From positions 1-64,000 of the forward strand of contig NZ_FMIQ01000046.1 in assembly GCF_900095695.1 (NCBI RefSeq): a stretch of DNA of 64,000 nt, written 5' to 3'. The stretch's first letter is position 1. Every line of letters starts with the position of its first letter. This document shows, piece after piece, positions 41,160-50,076 of the stretch. Source of the stretch: Hafnia alvei (lineage in GTDB: Bacteria; Pseudomonadota; Gammaproteobacteria; Enterobacterales; Enterobacteriaceae). A program made the position numbers and the translations under genes. Below the pieces are notes generated by a model that was given only the letters and a program-made list of their open reading frames with translations, did not search any database and was not told where the DNA came from.

Positions 41160-42392
41160 CTATACGAACATTTGCTGGAGCAGGCCCTGCTTCCAGGTTT
41201 TTAACTTATCCAGTTCTGTTTTTTTTGTAGTGATTTTGTCGTCAATGGCAGAGATAAATCTAGCAATTTTAGTTTGTTCTTCATCAGAAGGTTGGGGTAC
41301 CGGAAGATCGAAGAAATCTGCTCCTAAAATATTCATACGGTCATGTCTGGCGCCACTGTTCGCTACACTTTTCATGTAATCATGCCAAACTGAACTTTCA
41401 AAAAAATATTGATAGAATTTCAACAATCCTTTTTCAAAACGAAAAACCGTATACAAAGGAGACATAACTCCTAGAGTCACTTCATTCATTTTTATAGGAC
41501 CAACGGGAGCCGTTGAAGATATACGCGGGTTGTATACGAAATCACCGATTCTAACGACGTAATATCCTTTTAGGTTACTCTCTGTAACAATCTCTCTTTC
41601 AAAATAACTTTCTTGGCTAACAATGCCTTGCGTAGCAGAATTAGTTAGAACTGTACTTACTAAATTATCTTTATTTTTAGTATTTACCTTAGAGGCTATT
41701 TTTTTTAGCTCTACCTCTTCCCAGTCCGAAAACTCGCCCCCGCTATCATCTTTAAACCGCAATTCCTGAGTAAATATTTTCTGCATCATGCCTTTTTTGT
41801 ACTGGCACAGCAGGTTGTGTTGCTTGTTCAGTAACGTGATTTTTTCGTCAACAGATGCAAGAAAATTTGCGATTTTGGTTTGCTCGTCAATTAAAGGAAT
41901 CCATATTTCAAGTGTCTTTAGTTGGCTCGAATATAAATGAACTACTGAGTTCCCTTGAGCCATTTTTGCTAATTCTCTTTTCTTTTTACCTACAATGGAA
42001 TAAGACAAAAAAAGGCTATTAAGGCTATTTGATCTAGGTGTAAGAATATTAATATCCCCACCCAAAATAACATCATCTCTCAATATGGAGCTAGCTCTAG
42101 CGATATCGACTGCAGTCTCACCAGATGCTGGGATAAGGATGTCGCCAGATTTACTGATAACATTTTCATTAGGATCACAATTTGTTTTTGATTGAACTTT
42201 ATCAATTTTTTCGTTATAAATGGTATACAATTCACCATATCGAACACATGGATATGTCCCATTTTTTGATATATCACTTTTGGATATACCTTTACCTTTT
42301 TTAAATTCAACGATTTCACCAAGATTAGCTAGAGACCATATTGAGGATTTATTATCTTTGAATAAACTTAACCGCAGTTTTGGTACCATCAT
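41160..42392 (-). CDS. hsdS: Type I restriction enzyme specificity subunit
   Basis: HsdS of 410 residues has two target-recognition domains (about 1-160 and 205-365), each followed by a conserved helical spacer: DEQTKIANFLASVDEKITLLNKQ (about 167-190) and EEQTKIARFISAIDDKITTKKTEL (about 372-395). The two halves bind the two parts of a split DNA target that cannot be predicted here. The base composition of the recognition domains is more AT-rich than hsdM and hsdR, as often seen when these are exchanged. It overlaps hsdM by 4 bases (ATGA). Confidence 0.92.
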   Translation of the reverse strand: MMVPKLRLSLFKDNKSSIWSLANLGEIVEFKKGKGISKSDISKNGTYPCVRYGELYTIYNEKIDKVQSKTNCDPNENVISKSGDILIPASGETAVDIARASSILRDDVILGGDINILTPRSNSLNSLFLSYSIVGKKKRELAKMAQGNSVVHLYSSQLKTLEIWIPLIDEQTKIANFLASVDEKITLLNKQHNLLCQYKKGMMQKIFTQELRFKDDSGGEFSDWEEVELKKIASKVNTKNKDNLVSTVLTNSATQGIVSQESYFEREIVTESNLKGYYVVRIGDFVYNPRISSTAPVGPIKMNEVTLGVMSPLYTVFRFEKGLLKFYQYFFESSVWHDYMKSVANSGARHDRMNILGADFFDLPVPQPSDEEQTKIARFISAIDDKITTKKTELDKLKTWKQGLLQQMFV

Positions 42393-43996
42393 TTATCCCC
42401 CTCAGCCAACACAAACGGTTTATCAATCCCTAGTTCCTTACAGAATTCAGCAATAGTCTTATTGATTTCCGCCACTTTCCCTTCCAGCTCACGAATCTCT
42501 TGCGCCACGGCGTTGAGGTCAATCTCTTCTTCCGCTTTAAAGGTATCGACGTAGCGAGGGATGTTAAGATTGTAATCGTTATCGCGGACTTCTTCGAGGG
42601 TAGCAATATGGCTGTACTTTTCCAGCGCTTTCCAGTCGTTGTAAGTATCTGTAATCTTATCGATATGTTCCGGCAACAGGCGATTCTGGGTTTTCACTTT
42701 CTCAAAGTCGTTGCTGGCGTCAATAAACAAAATACCGTCGTTGTGCTTGCGGCACTTACGCAGCACCAGCACACAGGTTGGGATACTGGTGCCATAGAAG
42801 ATATTCGCGGGTAGCCCGATAACGGCGTCAATACAGTTCAGCTGTTCAATCATGAACTTGCGAATGTGTCCTTCTGCCGCACCACGGAATAAGACCCCAT
42901 GAGGCAGAACCACTGCCATCGTGCCGTCATCTTCCAGGTGATAGAACATATGTTGCACAAATGCCATATCCGCTTTGCTGGATGGGGCCAGTTTGCCGTA
43001 TTGTGCGAAGCGCTCATCGCTCATAAACAGCGAACTGGCACTCCATTTGGCTGAGAACGGGGGGTTCGCAACAATGGCATCAAACTTCAGATGGGTATGC
43101 TGCGGGTGCTCCAGGGTATCTTCCTGCATGATTTCAAAGTCAGCATAGTGAACACCATGCAAAATCATGTTCATACGTGCCAGGTTGTAGGTGGTTCGGT
43201 TCATCTCCTGACCGTAGATTTTACCTACGGAAGAGGCTTCACGTTTTACGCGCAGCAACAGAGAGCCAGAGCCACAGGTCGGGTCATAGACGTTTTTAAG
43301 TTTGAGCTTATGTGTGGTAACAATTTTTGCCAGTAACGTAGAAACCGGCTGCGGTGTATAGAACTCACCCGCTTTCTTACCCGCACCGGATGCGAACTGA
43401 CCAATCAGGTACTCGTAAGCATCGCCCAGAATGTCAGAACTGGCTTCACTCAGATTAAAACTCAGTTTGTCGAGTTCGGTGATAACCTTACCAATCAGCT
43501 CATTTTTAGCTTTGGCAGTATTACCCAGTTTGCTGGAGCCTAAATCCAGGTCTTCAAACAGGTTGCTAAAGTCATCTGCGGAGTCTGTGCCCAGGGTGCT
43601 TTGCTCAATATTGCGCAGAGTGGTAGCCAGGTCTTCGAGGATAAAACCTTCTCCAGCACCTTTCTGATCTTTCGCTACACGCTGAGCCATGGTGTGAAAC
43701 AGGTTTGTCGGTGGCAAGAAGTAACCCAGCGTCCGAATGCTGTCATCTTTTACTGCATCAATGATGTCCTGATAAGCCGGATGTTCAGCGGTCAGCTCGT
43801 TATACTTAATCCCGTCTTCCTTCAGGATGTTGTTGGCATAGGTGACAAACTTCTCCGAAAGATACTTGTAAAAGATGAAACCAAGGCAATAGTCACGAAA
43901 TTCATCGGCATTCATCTTACCACGTAGCGTATCAGCAATATTCCAGAGACGACTTTGCAGTTCACTTAAATTCTGTGCTTCAATTTGGGGCGACAT
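42389..43996 (-). CDS. hsdM: Type I restriction-modification methyltransferase
   Basis: HsdM methylates adenine in the target. It has 535 residues, beginning MSPQIEAQNLSELQSRLWN, a type IC-like N-terminus. The SAM-binding motif is YDPTCGSGSLLL (about 246-257) and the catalytic NPPF is in DAIVANPPFSAKW (about 315-327). ATG 43996 has AGGAAGAA upstream. It is 41 bases after the half-size S gene and overlaps hsdS, so the operon runs half-S, M, S, R. Confidence 0.95.
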   Translation of the reverse strand: MSPQIEAQNLSELQSRLWNIADTLRGKMNADEFRDYCLGFIFYKYLSEKFVTYANNILKEDGIKYNELTAEHPAYQDIIDAVKDDSIRTLGYFLPPTNLFHTMAQRVAKDQKGAGEGFILEDLATTLRNIEQSTLGTDSADDFSNLFEDLDLGSSKLGNTAKAKNELIGKVITELDKLSFNLSEASSDILGDAYEYLIGQFASGAGKKAGEFYTPQPVSTLLAKIVTTHKLKLKNVYDPTCGSGSLLLRVKREASSVGKIYGQEMNRTTYNLARMNMILHGVHYADFEIMQEDTLEHPQHTHLKFDAIVANPPFSAKWSASSLFMSDERFAQYGKLAPSSKADMAFVQHMFYHLEDDGTMAVVLPHGVLFRGAAEGHIRKFMIEQLNCIDAVIGLPANIFYGTSIPTCVLVLRKCRKHNDGILFIDASNDFEKVKTQNRLLPEHIDKITDTYNDWKALEKYSHIATLEEVRDNDYNLNIPRYVDTFKAEEEIDLNAVAQEIRELEGKVAEINKTIAEFCKELGIDKPFVLAEGDK

Positions 43997-44037
43997 ACTT
44001 CTTCCTGTTGTTCTTGTAAGTCCCGGTTAAGGGATAA

Positions 44038-44625
44038 TTACTGAATCATATCACTGAGCTGGCTCAGGATCTGTTGTTCGTTAAGGGCGGCCAGGCGCTC
44101 CTGGTAATGGCGTTTTTCAATGGTGGCCAGATAGAGCCCACCGATTGCCTTCTGCTTATTAAGAGGAGGCAGCGTTGCAGTAAACTGACGTACCTCAGTA
44201 AGAGACAAACGCAAGACAAACGTTGACCCCTGCGTTGCCAGCGCCTGCTGGCGGCGACTTTCTTTGCTTTCGTTGAAGTGCCAGACAAACCACGCCGGAA
44301 CAACCTTACTGCCGTCAACCTCGATCCTGACATAGTTATTACTGAGCAGACGCCCGGCATGCTCGGGGCTGACGATAGCGGCCTTACCATGAATCAGGCT
44401 AATGACCACATCTCCCGTCCTGACTGACAGAACAGCCTGAGTGGGGCGCACAACCTGTTCTTTATCACCGTTGATGGTATTACCCGGTTGCCAGCAGTCG
44501 CTCATAAACTGCTCGGTCGCGTAAAAACGACATGCTTTAGCCTCATCATTCTGTCTGATGCGACTGACATGGGCACCGGGCGTAAATGAAGCAACGGTGG
44601 AATAGGGGACTGGCTCAGTTTTCAT
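44038..44625 (-). CDS. Half-size HsdS-like protein
   Basis: This 195-residue protein looks like one target-recognition domain plus one spacer helix of HsdS: RTGDVVISLIHGKAAIVS, then LPPLNKQKAIGGLYLATIEKRHYQERLAAL (about 150-182). A full HsdS has two such units. It is the first gene of the restriction operon, 41 bases before hsdM. It might form an alternative specificity as a dimer, regulate the complex, or be a leftover of an exchange. Both ends look natural: an ATG with an AT-rich upstream region and a normal stop, so I do not call it a fragment. Confidence 0.75.
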   Translation of the reverse strand: MKTEPVPYSTVASFTPGAHVSRIRQNDEAKACRFYATEQFMSDCWQPGNTINGDKEQVVRPTQAVLSVRTGDVVISLIHGKAAIVSPEHAGRLLSNNYVRIEVDGSKVVPAWFVWHFNESKESRRQQALATQGSTFVLRLSLTEVRQFTATLPPLNKQKAIGGLYLATIEKRHYQERLAALNEQQILSQLSDMIQ

Positions 44626-44910
44626 TGAATAAACTTAAATTACAATCTGTATGATGAGTGTATCGAATCACACGATGAAGTCAATTGAATTTAAATTTAT
44701 TACACATAAATCTCATTTTCAGGCCAGCGAGAGGCGTCATACTGGAGAGTTGCATGCTACTTATTGAGTAAGTTTATTGATATTTTCACGTACTAAATTC
44801 CGGTTGTTAGTTGTTTTCATCTTATTAATGCGATTTTTAATTACTTTATTACGTTTTAATGATATTAACTCATCTTAAATGGTTAGAATGCGATGAGGTA
44901 GTAACTTCGT
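44626..44910. other. Divergent control region of restriction operon and HTH gene
   Basis: About 285 AT-rich bases separate the half-S gene (minus) from the HTH gene (plus). Two promoters must lie here, but no clear -35/-10 pair or operator was picked out. The stretch about 44640-44700 has repeated AAATTTA-type words. Confidence 0.4.
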
Positions 44911-45342
44911 ATGGAAAGCTATCAGAATAAGATGACCTGGGGAGAACTTCCTTTGCCAAAAGGACCTGAGCATTTTGGTGAGCGCCTGAAAACTGTTATC
45001 GGGAAACAGTCTGTCGCCTCTTTTGCCAGGGATTGTGGGGTTTCCGAAGCCTCCATGAGGAAATACCTTAAAACCGATACCGTGCCGAGTATCGACAGTG
45101 TGGCTATGATTGCTGCCTGCACGGGGCGTTCTCTGACCTGGCTCATTACTGGTGAGGGAGACCCCTTTACTGACAACGCTAGGCAAAAATGCTTTTCAGA
45201 AGAAGAAATTAAAAAGTGGTGGACTCTGATTTTTGACGCTCTGGATACGGAGGATAAAGCTAATGTTATCATGGCATTTCAGCAAGGTGGCCTGAACGCG
45301 GTGTTCAGCCCTGAGATTATGACTGGCAAAAGGAAGGGATAA
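44911..45342 (+). CDS. HTH regulator, CI-repressor-like
   Basis: This 143-residue protein has a helix-turn-helix of the phage CI/XRE class at about 20-75 (ERLKTVIGKQSVASFARDCGVSEASMRKYLKTDTVPSIDSVAMIAACTGRSLTWLITGEG). LTWLITGEG is the typical end of such domains. The C-terminal part is a short helix bundle, with no peptidase domain. It is divergent from the restriction operon and may control it, as C proteins do. ATG 44911 has GAGGTAG 12 bases upstream. A 98-codon gene follows after 4 bases. Confidence 0.8.
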   Translation: MESYQNKMTWGELPLPKGPEHFGERLKTVIGKQSVASFARDCGVSEASMRKYLKTDTVPSIDSVAMIAACTGRSLTWLITGEGDPFTDNARQKCFSEEEIKKWWTLIFDALDTEDKANVIMAFQQGGLNAVFSPEIMTGKRKG

Positions 45343-45346
45343 CGGT

Positions 45347-45643
45347 ATGAGTCACAAGAAAGAACACACCGTCATGGTTAACAAGGTGCTCCGGGAGCTT
45401 GCCAGGCAGCAGGGCCAGACTGTCGAGGCTGTTCTGGAACAATTATTCTGCCGGGCCAGCATCGTCAATACGTGGCTGCTGAATGAGTCTTTTCGTGAAG
45501 CCTTTCAGCAGCATTATCCCGGCAAGCCATTCAACCACGTTACCTGGTGTCCTTTCTGCCAGTGTTTCGACCTTATGCAACGCTCCGACCCAATGATGCA
45601 GAGAGAAGCTTGCTGGACATTCAGTTCCACACAGTTTTTATAA
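45347..45643 (+). CDS. Hypothetical protein downstream of HTH regulator
   Basis: This 98-residue protein begins MSHKKEHTVMVNKVLREL. Its helical N-terminal half (about 1-50) includes LARQQGQTVEAVLEQLF. The C-terminal half has three Cys (WCPFCQCFD). I do not recognise the family. It follows the HTH gene with 4 bases between, probably as one operon, and has AAGGAAGGGATAACGGT before the ATG. Confidence 0.6.
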   Translation: MSHKKEHTVMVNKVLRELARQQGQTVEAVLEQLFCRASIVNTWLLNESFREAFQQHYPGKPFNHVTWCPFCQCFDLMQRSDPMMQREACWTFSSTQFL

Positions 45644-45781
45644 CGGATATTCCTTCTCTCTTTTTAATAAATAATAAATTAAAACAATGAAGTAATTTCA
45701 TGCCTGTCGTCAGTGAAATACGCTGCAAACGATTTTCACGCTAAGGGCAGGGAAACATAAGGGTTGATCCGGTTAACGCAG

Positions 45782-46198
45782 TCAGGATGGGGTACAGGCT
45801 GTCTGGTGATGATGATTTAAGTTGGTGGCTGTATGGCCGATGATTTCTGACGTATCTTCCTTCTGGTTATAATTCCAGCACCAGTCGCCATGGCTGATGC
45901 TGTATATCCCTGTGTTGCAGGCTTTACAGTGTTTCTCCCCTTCATAATGCGCTTTACACCATACACAGAACCAGTACCGCGTTGCTGTCAGCGTATCCAG
46001 TTCGTCAATCATCGTGCGTAACCGCAGGATGAAGACACGCCTTTTGATTTCAGTGTTGAGATAACCACAATTCGCCAATAGCGGTTTTGTTGCCTCATCG
46101 GGGTTGTGTACAAACCAGGCATCCTCTCCCGAGGTATCGTTGTGGAGTTTCACAGGGCAATAGCAGGAGGGACAGAACCACTGAGCATCAGGAGTGTT
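45782..46198 (-). pseudogene. Zinc-ribbon protein gene truncated by IS630
   Basis: The minus-strand ORF (open to 46270) encodes Cys-rich motifs: WFCPSCYCPV (about 32-41), ANCGY, FCVWCKAHYEGEKHCKACN (about 100-118) and DWCWNY. This looks like a putative zinc-ribbon protein of the kind common on enterobacterial islands. From 46199 on, the codons are the antisense of an IS630 transposase, so the native N-terminus and promoter are gone and the apparent ATG at 46270 is accidental. About 138 codons of the original gene remain. Confidence 0.7.
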
Positions 46199-46927
46199 TA
46201 TCAGCGTTCCCGTTGGAGCACCGAACTTATAGCAATAAAAATCAATGAGATAACCGGATGTCGGTTGCATGCCGGAACAATCAGGCGCTGGCTTTCCGCC
46301 GCCGGGCTTGTATGGAGGCGCGCAGCGCCAACTCTCCGTATCCGTGACCCAAATAAAGAAGAGAAAATGGCAGCGATAAGCGCATCACTGGGGCAGTGCA
46401 GTCAGGAACATCCCGTGTTTTATGAAGATGAGGTGGACATCCATCTCAATCCAAAAATCGGAGCCGACTGGCAACTCAGGGGGCAGCAAAAAAAGGTCGT
46501 CACGCCGGGTCAGAATGAAAAATATTATCTGGCGGGAGCTCTTCACAGTGGCACCGGAAAAGTCAGTTACGTGGGTGGAAGCAGTAAAAGTTCAGTGTTA
46601 TTTATCAGCCTGTTAAAGCATCTTAAGGCGACATACCGGCGGGCAAAAACTATCACCCTCATCGTCGATAACTACATTATTCACAAGAGCCGGGAAACGC
46701 TGAGCTGGCTGAAACAGAATCCAAAGTTCAGGGTGATTTACCAGCCGGTTTACTCGCCGTGGGTCAATCATGTTGAGCGCCTGTGGCAGGCCCTGCACGA
46801 TACCATTACACGCAATCATCAATGCCGGTCAATGTGGCAACTGTTGAAAAAAGTACGCCACTTTATGATAACGGTCAGCCCGTTCCCGGGCAGTAAACAC
46901 GGACTGGCAAAAGTGGAGCGCTATTAG
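46199..46927 (+). pseudogene. IS630 transposase, N-terminally truncated
   Basis: From YQRSRWSTELIAIKINEITG to the end, the protein is very close to the IS630 transposase of Shigella as I remember it (343 residues). DDE residues are visible: Asp in FYEDEVDIHLNPK, Asp in TLIVDNYIIHKS, and Glu in WVNHVERLWQAL. About 100 N-terminal residues with the DNA-binding HTH are missing; codons before 46199 belong to the antisense strand of the zinc-ribbon gene. It should be inactive. Confidence 0.85.
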
Positions 46928-46945
46928 ACGCAGCTATTTAGGTAT
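46199..46945 (+). mobile_element. IS630-family insertion sequence remnant
   Basis: The right part of an IS630-type element begins abruptly inside the transposase gene at about 46199 and runs to roughly 46945. No left inverted repeat is present, so the element has lost its left end together with part of the neighbouring zinc-ribbon gene. The right boundary is uncertain; it must lie just past the transposase stop. Confidence 0.75.
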
Positions 46946-47215
46946 AACTTCAGATTGTGTAACGTGGACTTATGCATAGTTATTCACTCTCAGATGCTGG
47001 ATGATTGTGGTTTATGAGGTATTTGAAATCGCTATTCGTGTTATTCAATACACCGCCGTTCCCGTCGATGTTGTTTAAACGCGCTATAAGGCGTTTTGAG
47101 AGGGGGTATGATTAACGCGATGAAATATACTGGGTTTATGGTGTGATGGTCTTACAAGGCTTTACAGGCTGCCCAATGGGGGGACGATTAATTGATTGTT
47201 ATTGTTGGAATTTAA
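46928..47215. other. Non-coding stretch between IS630 and alpA-like gene
   Basis: No gene is seen in about 290 bases. GGCGTTTT-type words and a GCGCTATAAGGCG hairpin near 47080-47095 are the only structure noticed. Confidence 0.35.
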
Positions 47216-47431
47216 TTACTTCCGTGACTGACTGATACGCTGCTGAACCCAGGCTTCCACTTCGCTTTGCATCCAGCGGGAACTGCGGCCCAGTTTGATA
47301 GGCTTCGGAAATTCACCGTCTTTAATCAGCTTGTAGAACCATTTGTCGGTTAATCCCGTAAAACGGGTAATGAATGCCATATCAACCATTTTGTCGTTGA
47401 GCAGGCTGGTGTTGTTATTTTGAGTGGTCAT
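47216..47431 (-). CDS. AlpA-family transcriptional regulator
   Basis: This 71-residue MerR-like excisionase-type DNA-binding protein is of the AlpA family. The core is MVDMAFITRFTGLTDKWFYKLIKDGEFPKPIKLGRSSRWMQSEVEAWVQQRI (about 15-66). In CP4-57, AlpA activates the integrase gene and so promotes excision. The frame is open to 47512, but ATG 47431 has GGAG 9 bases upstream and starts at the usual place. It is followed on the same strand, further upstream, by the YfjJ-like gene. Confidence 0.88.
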   Translation of the reverse strand: MTTQNNNTSLLNDKMVDMAFITRFTGLTDKWFYKLIKDGEFPKPIKLGRSSRWMQSEVEAWVQQRISQSRK

Positions 47432-47537
47432 GATGGCTGTCTCCATAGAGATAATGAGATATGGAGAAGCGCTGGTGATATTTAGCCATTGACGCATTCT
47501 CCTTCTCAACATCCACCTGCCAGTAATGATTTACGGA

Positions 47538-48179
47538 TTAGTTCTGAGAGCAACCAAAGTTACGATAACCGTCTGATTTATCTTTGCTGCGCTCTTTAGC
47601 CAGATACATGGCTCTTTCGGTTAGTTCTTCATAATCAGCTTTGAAGTCAGGGTTATTGCGGTTTAACTGGTAAAAACCAGAAACAGGAAGGTGAATCAGT
47701 CCATGAAAGTCTTTATCAGAGTCTGTACGTTTAATAGCCCGTATCCAGGCATTAATGACCTTCTGAAAAACACTGTAGCGGTCGAATGACGTTTCGGTAT
47801 GTCTTTTGCCCGGCCACGGATAAGCGTCTTTGTTAAGCAATAGAACCACGTGATAGTGGTGCTTTGTTTCCTCCTGATTAATCTCCCTTACCCAGAAATA
47901 TCTCATCTTGCAGGTTAACGATCCTTTACCGGCTTTTCTCTTGCGCTTAATGTCTTCGGCTATCTGGGATTTCACTGAGTCAATGAAGCGGGATATAACG
48001 TCTGGGCCTGCATAACACTGTGTAGGGCAGTCCCGACGTTCTTCTTCGTCAGGAAAGCGAAGGTCAAACCTGACAGCCAACAACCGGGGATAGTATTCCA
48101 GAGCTTTATCAATGGTTTCTGTTATACGCCGGGCGTAGTACTGATTAGAGACGTTTTTACATGATGTCTTCTTGCTCAT
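47538..48179 (-). CDS. YagK/YfjJ-family (inovirus Gp2-like) protein
   Basis: This 213-residue protein matches the YagK/YfjJ C-terminal domain family, also called inovirus Gp2-like. The core HHYHVVLLLNKDAY (about 105-118) is a replication-initiator-like HxH motif on a beta strand, and the C-terminal helix has YLAKERSKDKSDGYRNFGCSQN, typical of the family. A role in island replication is possible but not demonstrated. It lies 106 bases upstream of the alpA-like gene on the same strand. Confidence 0.82.
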   Translation of the reverse strand: MSKKTSCKNVSNQYYARRITETIDKALEYYPRLLAVRFDLRFPDEEERRDCPTQCYAGPDVISRFIDSVKSQIAEDIKRKRKAGKGSLTCKMRYFWVREINQEETKHHYHVVLLLNKDAYPWPGKRHTETSFDRYSVFQKVINAWIRAIKRTDSDKDFHGLIHLPVSGFYQLNRNNPDFKADYEELTERAMYLAKERSKDKSDGYRNFGCSQN

Positions 48180-48690
48180 TGCGTTGAGTCCTTAGCTGAT
48201 TAGTTTCAGTTCATCGGATCTCTGGTAATGATTTACGAATTGATGCTTATCCCTTCTGCTCAGGGTTATACCTCTTGTCGTCTGCTCAAGTGCTTCTGCT
48301 CACCGTTGTATGTCTAATCTCCCCTTGGGGGTGACTACTGGTGCATTACTACTGTTTGTCTGTGAATACTGTCAGGTCATTATTAACAATACGGAGCCCA
48401 GAAGGGCTGGAGCAGGGGATTTGCAATAGAAGAAGAAAACCTTCAGAAAGAGCATACATACACCTGAAAATCACTCCGTAGTTAGCAGCAGGAAATCTCT
48501 TGGTTTTAGACCTACCGCTCAAACCATCGATTAGTGAAGAAGATGTGGACTGGCGGGAAGAAACATCAGGGAGTATTCCAGTATTTTTTACGATAAACCT
48601 GTGATCCATCACCGATAGAACCCCTCTCATCAACGAATGCTGGAGAAACTGTTTTTTTTGCGTTATTTTAATAACTATATGTTTTTAAAG
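48180..48690. other. About 500 bases without a confident gene
   Basis: A 94-codon ORF on the minus strand (48349-48633) has no recognised family, no ribosome site and a shifting composition. The stretch has CTTCTGCTCA repeated (about 48257 and 48292). Otherwise nothing is recognised; it may contain the promoters of the yfjJ-like gene and an untranslated leader. Confidence 0.35.
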
Positions 48691-48768
48691 AAAGTGAGTC
48701 ACTTTGTTGTGATTCACTCTTTAACAAAAAATAAAATTATAAAAATGTAAAAAGTGCGTCCCTTTGTT
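48691..48768 (+). promoter_or_regulatory. Repeated operator-like sites before the ribbon-helix-helix gene
   Basis: AAAGTGAGTCACTTTGTT (48691-48708) recurs as AAAGTGCGTCCCTTTGTT (48751-48768) with 16 of 18 matches, exactly 60 bases apart. The first contains the palindrome AAGTG-AGT-CACTT. A further related half, GTGATTCACTC, is at 48710-48720. TATAAA at about 48739 could be a -10. The second repeat ends about 30 bases before the gene start, a fitting place for autoregulation. Confidence 0.5.
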
Positions 48769-48798
48769 AGGGTGGTACAGAAAATCTGGAGGGTACTA

Positions 48799-49785
48799 AT
48801 GGCAGGAAAAAACCGAATGATCGTCAATTTTTCATCGAAAAAACTGAGGGATTTGATTGTTGAAATCGCTGAAAAAAACCATATGAGTTACTCGAAAGTC
48901 ATCGAGAAACTGGTTTCATTCAGGCTTTTCGAGAGCAACGGTGATCCGGTGATTGATGCTTTCTGTGATGCCAGTAAGACTGTCATGGAACAGCAGCAGA
49001 AAGACGATGGTGAGTTCAGTGTTGCTTTGCGTACTCCTTATATAAAACATAACGTACGTCTTTATAAAGTCTTTGGGGATTTATCCGGTAAGGGCTCTAT
49101 TACTGTTAATCATATAAATAATGAAAAATTGAATGCCCTGGACTTTGAAAAAGAATTAAGAAAAATTATAGAAGATAAAATAAACGGAATGAAGCCCCAT
49201 GAATGGGAGGGTGTGTTCGACAGCGCAAGGATTACATTTGCCGATTTGTGGTTGATCTTTTTTAACAAAATAAATGTTGAGTATAAAGTTGAAAGGCAGG
49301 AGAGCAATTCCAGTGAGGTCAGTGTTAAATACAAAGCTAGTGATATATGTTGCATTCCTTTTAGTTTTAATAAACATGCCTCTCTGAAAGAAAAATATTG
49401 TAATGCAATGAGCCATCTTGATTTTAGTTCTGTCAGATACCACTCTTTCAAAAGTGTAGCGACAAAAGGGTGGTGCAGGAATAAATATTCACATCTTCTT
49501 TTTATTCATCAGTCTTCGTCATCTGATAAAGGCGGTTTTTTTATTGGTGTGCAGTATGAAAAGAATGATGTGGTTTTCTCTGATGAATCGCCACGCTCTC
49601 CTTTTGTGCACCCTGAGGGGGCACTTATGTATACTGAAAATGGCAGCACGGAGGATTCATATTCCCTCCACCGCTATGCGCCATACAGCGATGTTAATCC
49701 TGAACTGAAAATCAGCATTTATCATGAGCCCGCAAATATTAAAATCCAGAATCTCAATCCTGAGTTAAAAAGTAAAATCAAGTAA
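48799..49785 (+). CDS. Hypothetical protein with ribbon-helix-helix N-terminus
   Basis: Starting at ATG 48799 (GGAGGGT upstream) the protein has 328 residues. The first 45 (MAGKNRMIVNFSSKKLRDL, then a helix ending SKVIEKLVSFRLF) look like a ribbon-helix-helix DNA-binding fold. The rest, a mixed 280-residue region with an acidic C-terminal part, is not recognised; it has no membrane segment. The frame is open back to 48754, but that part overlaps the operator-like repeat. The combination suggests a DNA-binding regulator with a sensing or partner-binding domain. Confidence 0.6.
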   Translation: MAGKNRMIVNFSSKKLRDLIVEIAEKNHMSYSKVIEKLVSFRLFESNGDPVIDAFCDASKTVMEQQQKDDGEFSVALRTPYIKHNVRLYKVFGDLSGKGSITVNHINNEKLNALDFEKELRKIIEDKINGMKPHEWEGVFDSARITFADLWLIFFNKINVEYKVERQESNSSEVSVKYKASDICCIPFSFNKHASLKEKYCNAMSHLDFSSVRYHSFKSVATKGWCRNKYSHLLFIHQSSSSDKGGFFIGVQYEKNDVVFSDESPRSPFVHPEGALMYTENGSTEDSYSLHRYAPYSDVNPELKISIYHEPANIKIQNLNPELKSKIK

Positions 49786-50019
49786 GGGGGTACAGGCAAC
49801 ATGCATAAAAATTCAGGAATACATAATCTATCTGTATAACAGAGACTGGTTGGTACAAACTTAACTTCGGTCAGGATGACGATGAGCAGGTGAGTGGTAA
49901 TATTATCCCTCATCGCATCTTGTTTGACTGAGAAAAGCGGGTCCCCACGAATTAACTCGCTGCGGCATTGGTTTCGCAGTCTCTGAGAGCAATACCTGTT
50001 TTTTATATCAATCAGAAAT

Positions 50020-50056
50020 AAAGGCCATGTTCCGTAAGGGGCATGGCCTTTTCTTT
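50020..50056 (+). terminator. Hairpin before the DUF932 gene
   Basis: AAGGCCATG and CATGGCCTT form a perfect 9-bp stem with a 12-base loop and a following T-rich run. It could terminate transcription from the ribbon-helix-helix gene or be an attenuator for the DUF932 gene. Between 49786 and 50020 nothing else is seen. Confidence 0.6.
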
Positions 50057-50076
50057 TGTTTCTTTGAGAAAGGAAA

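Noticed and set aside
47080..47095. Short GCGCTATAAGGCG hairpin considered as an att or terminator site
   Set aside because: Too short, no repeat elsewhere and no T run.
48349..48633. 94-codon minus-strand ORF between the YfjJ-like and ribbon-helix-helix genes
   Set aside because: No ribosome site and no recognised family; could be real but I cannot support it.
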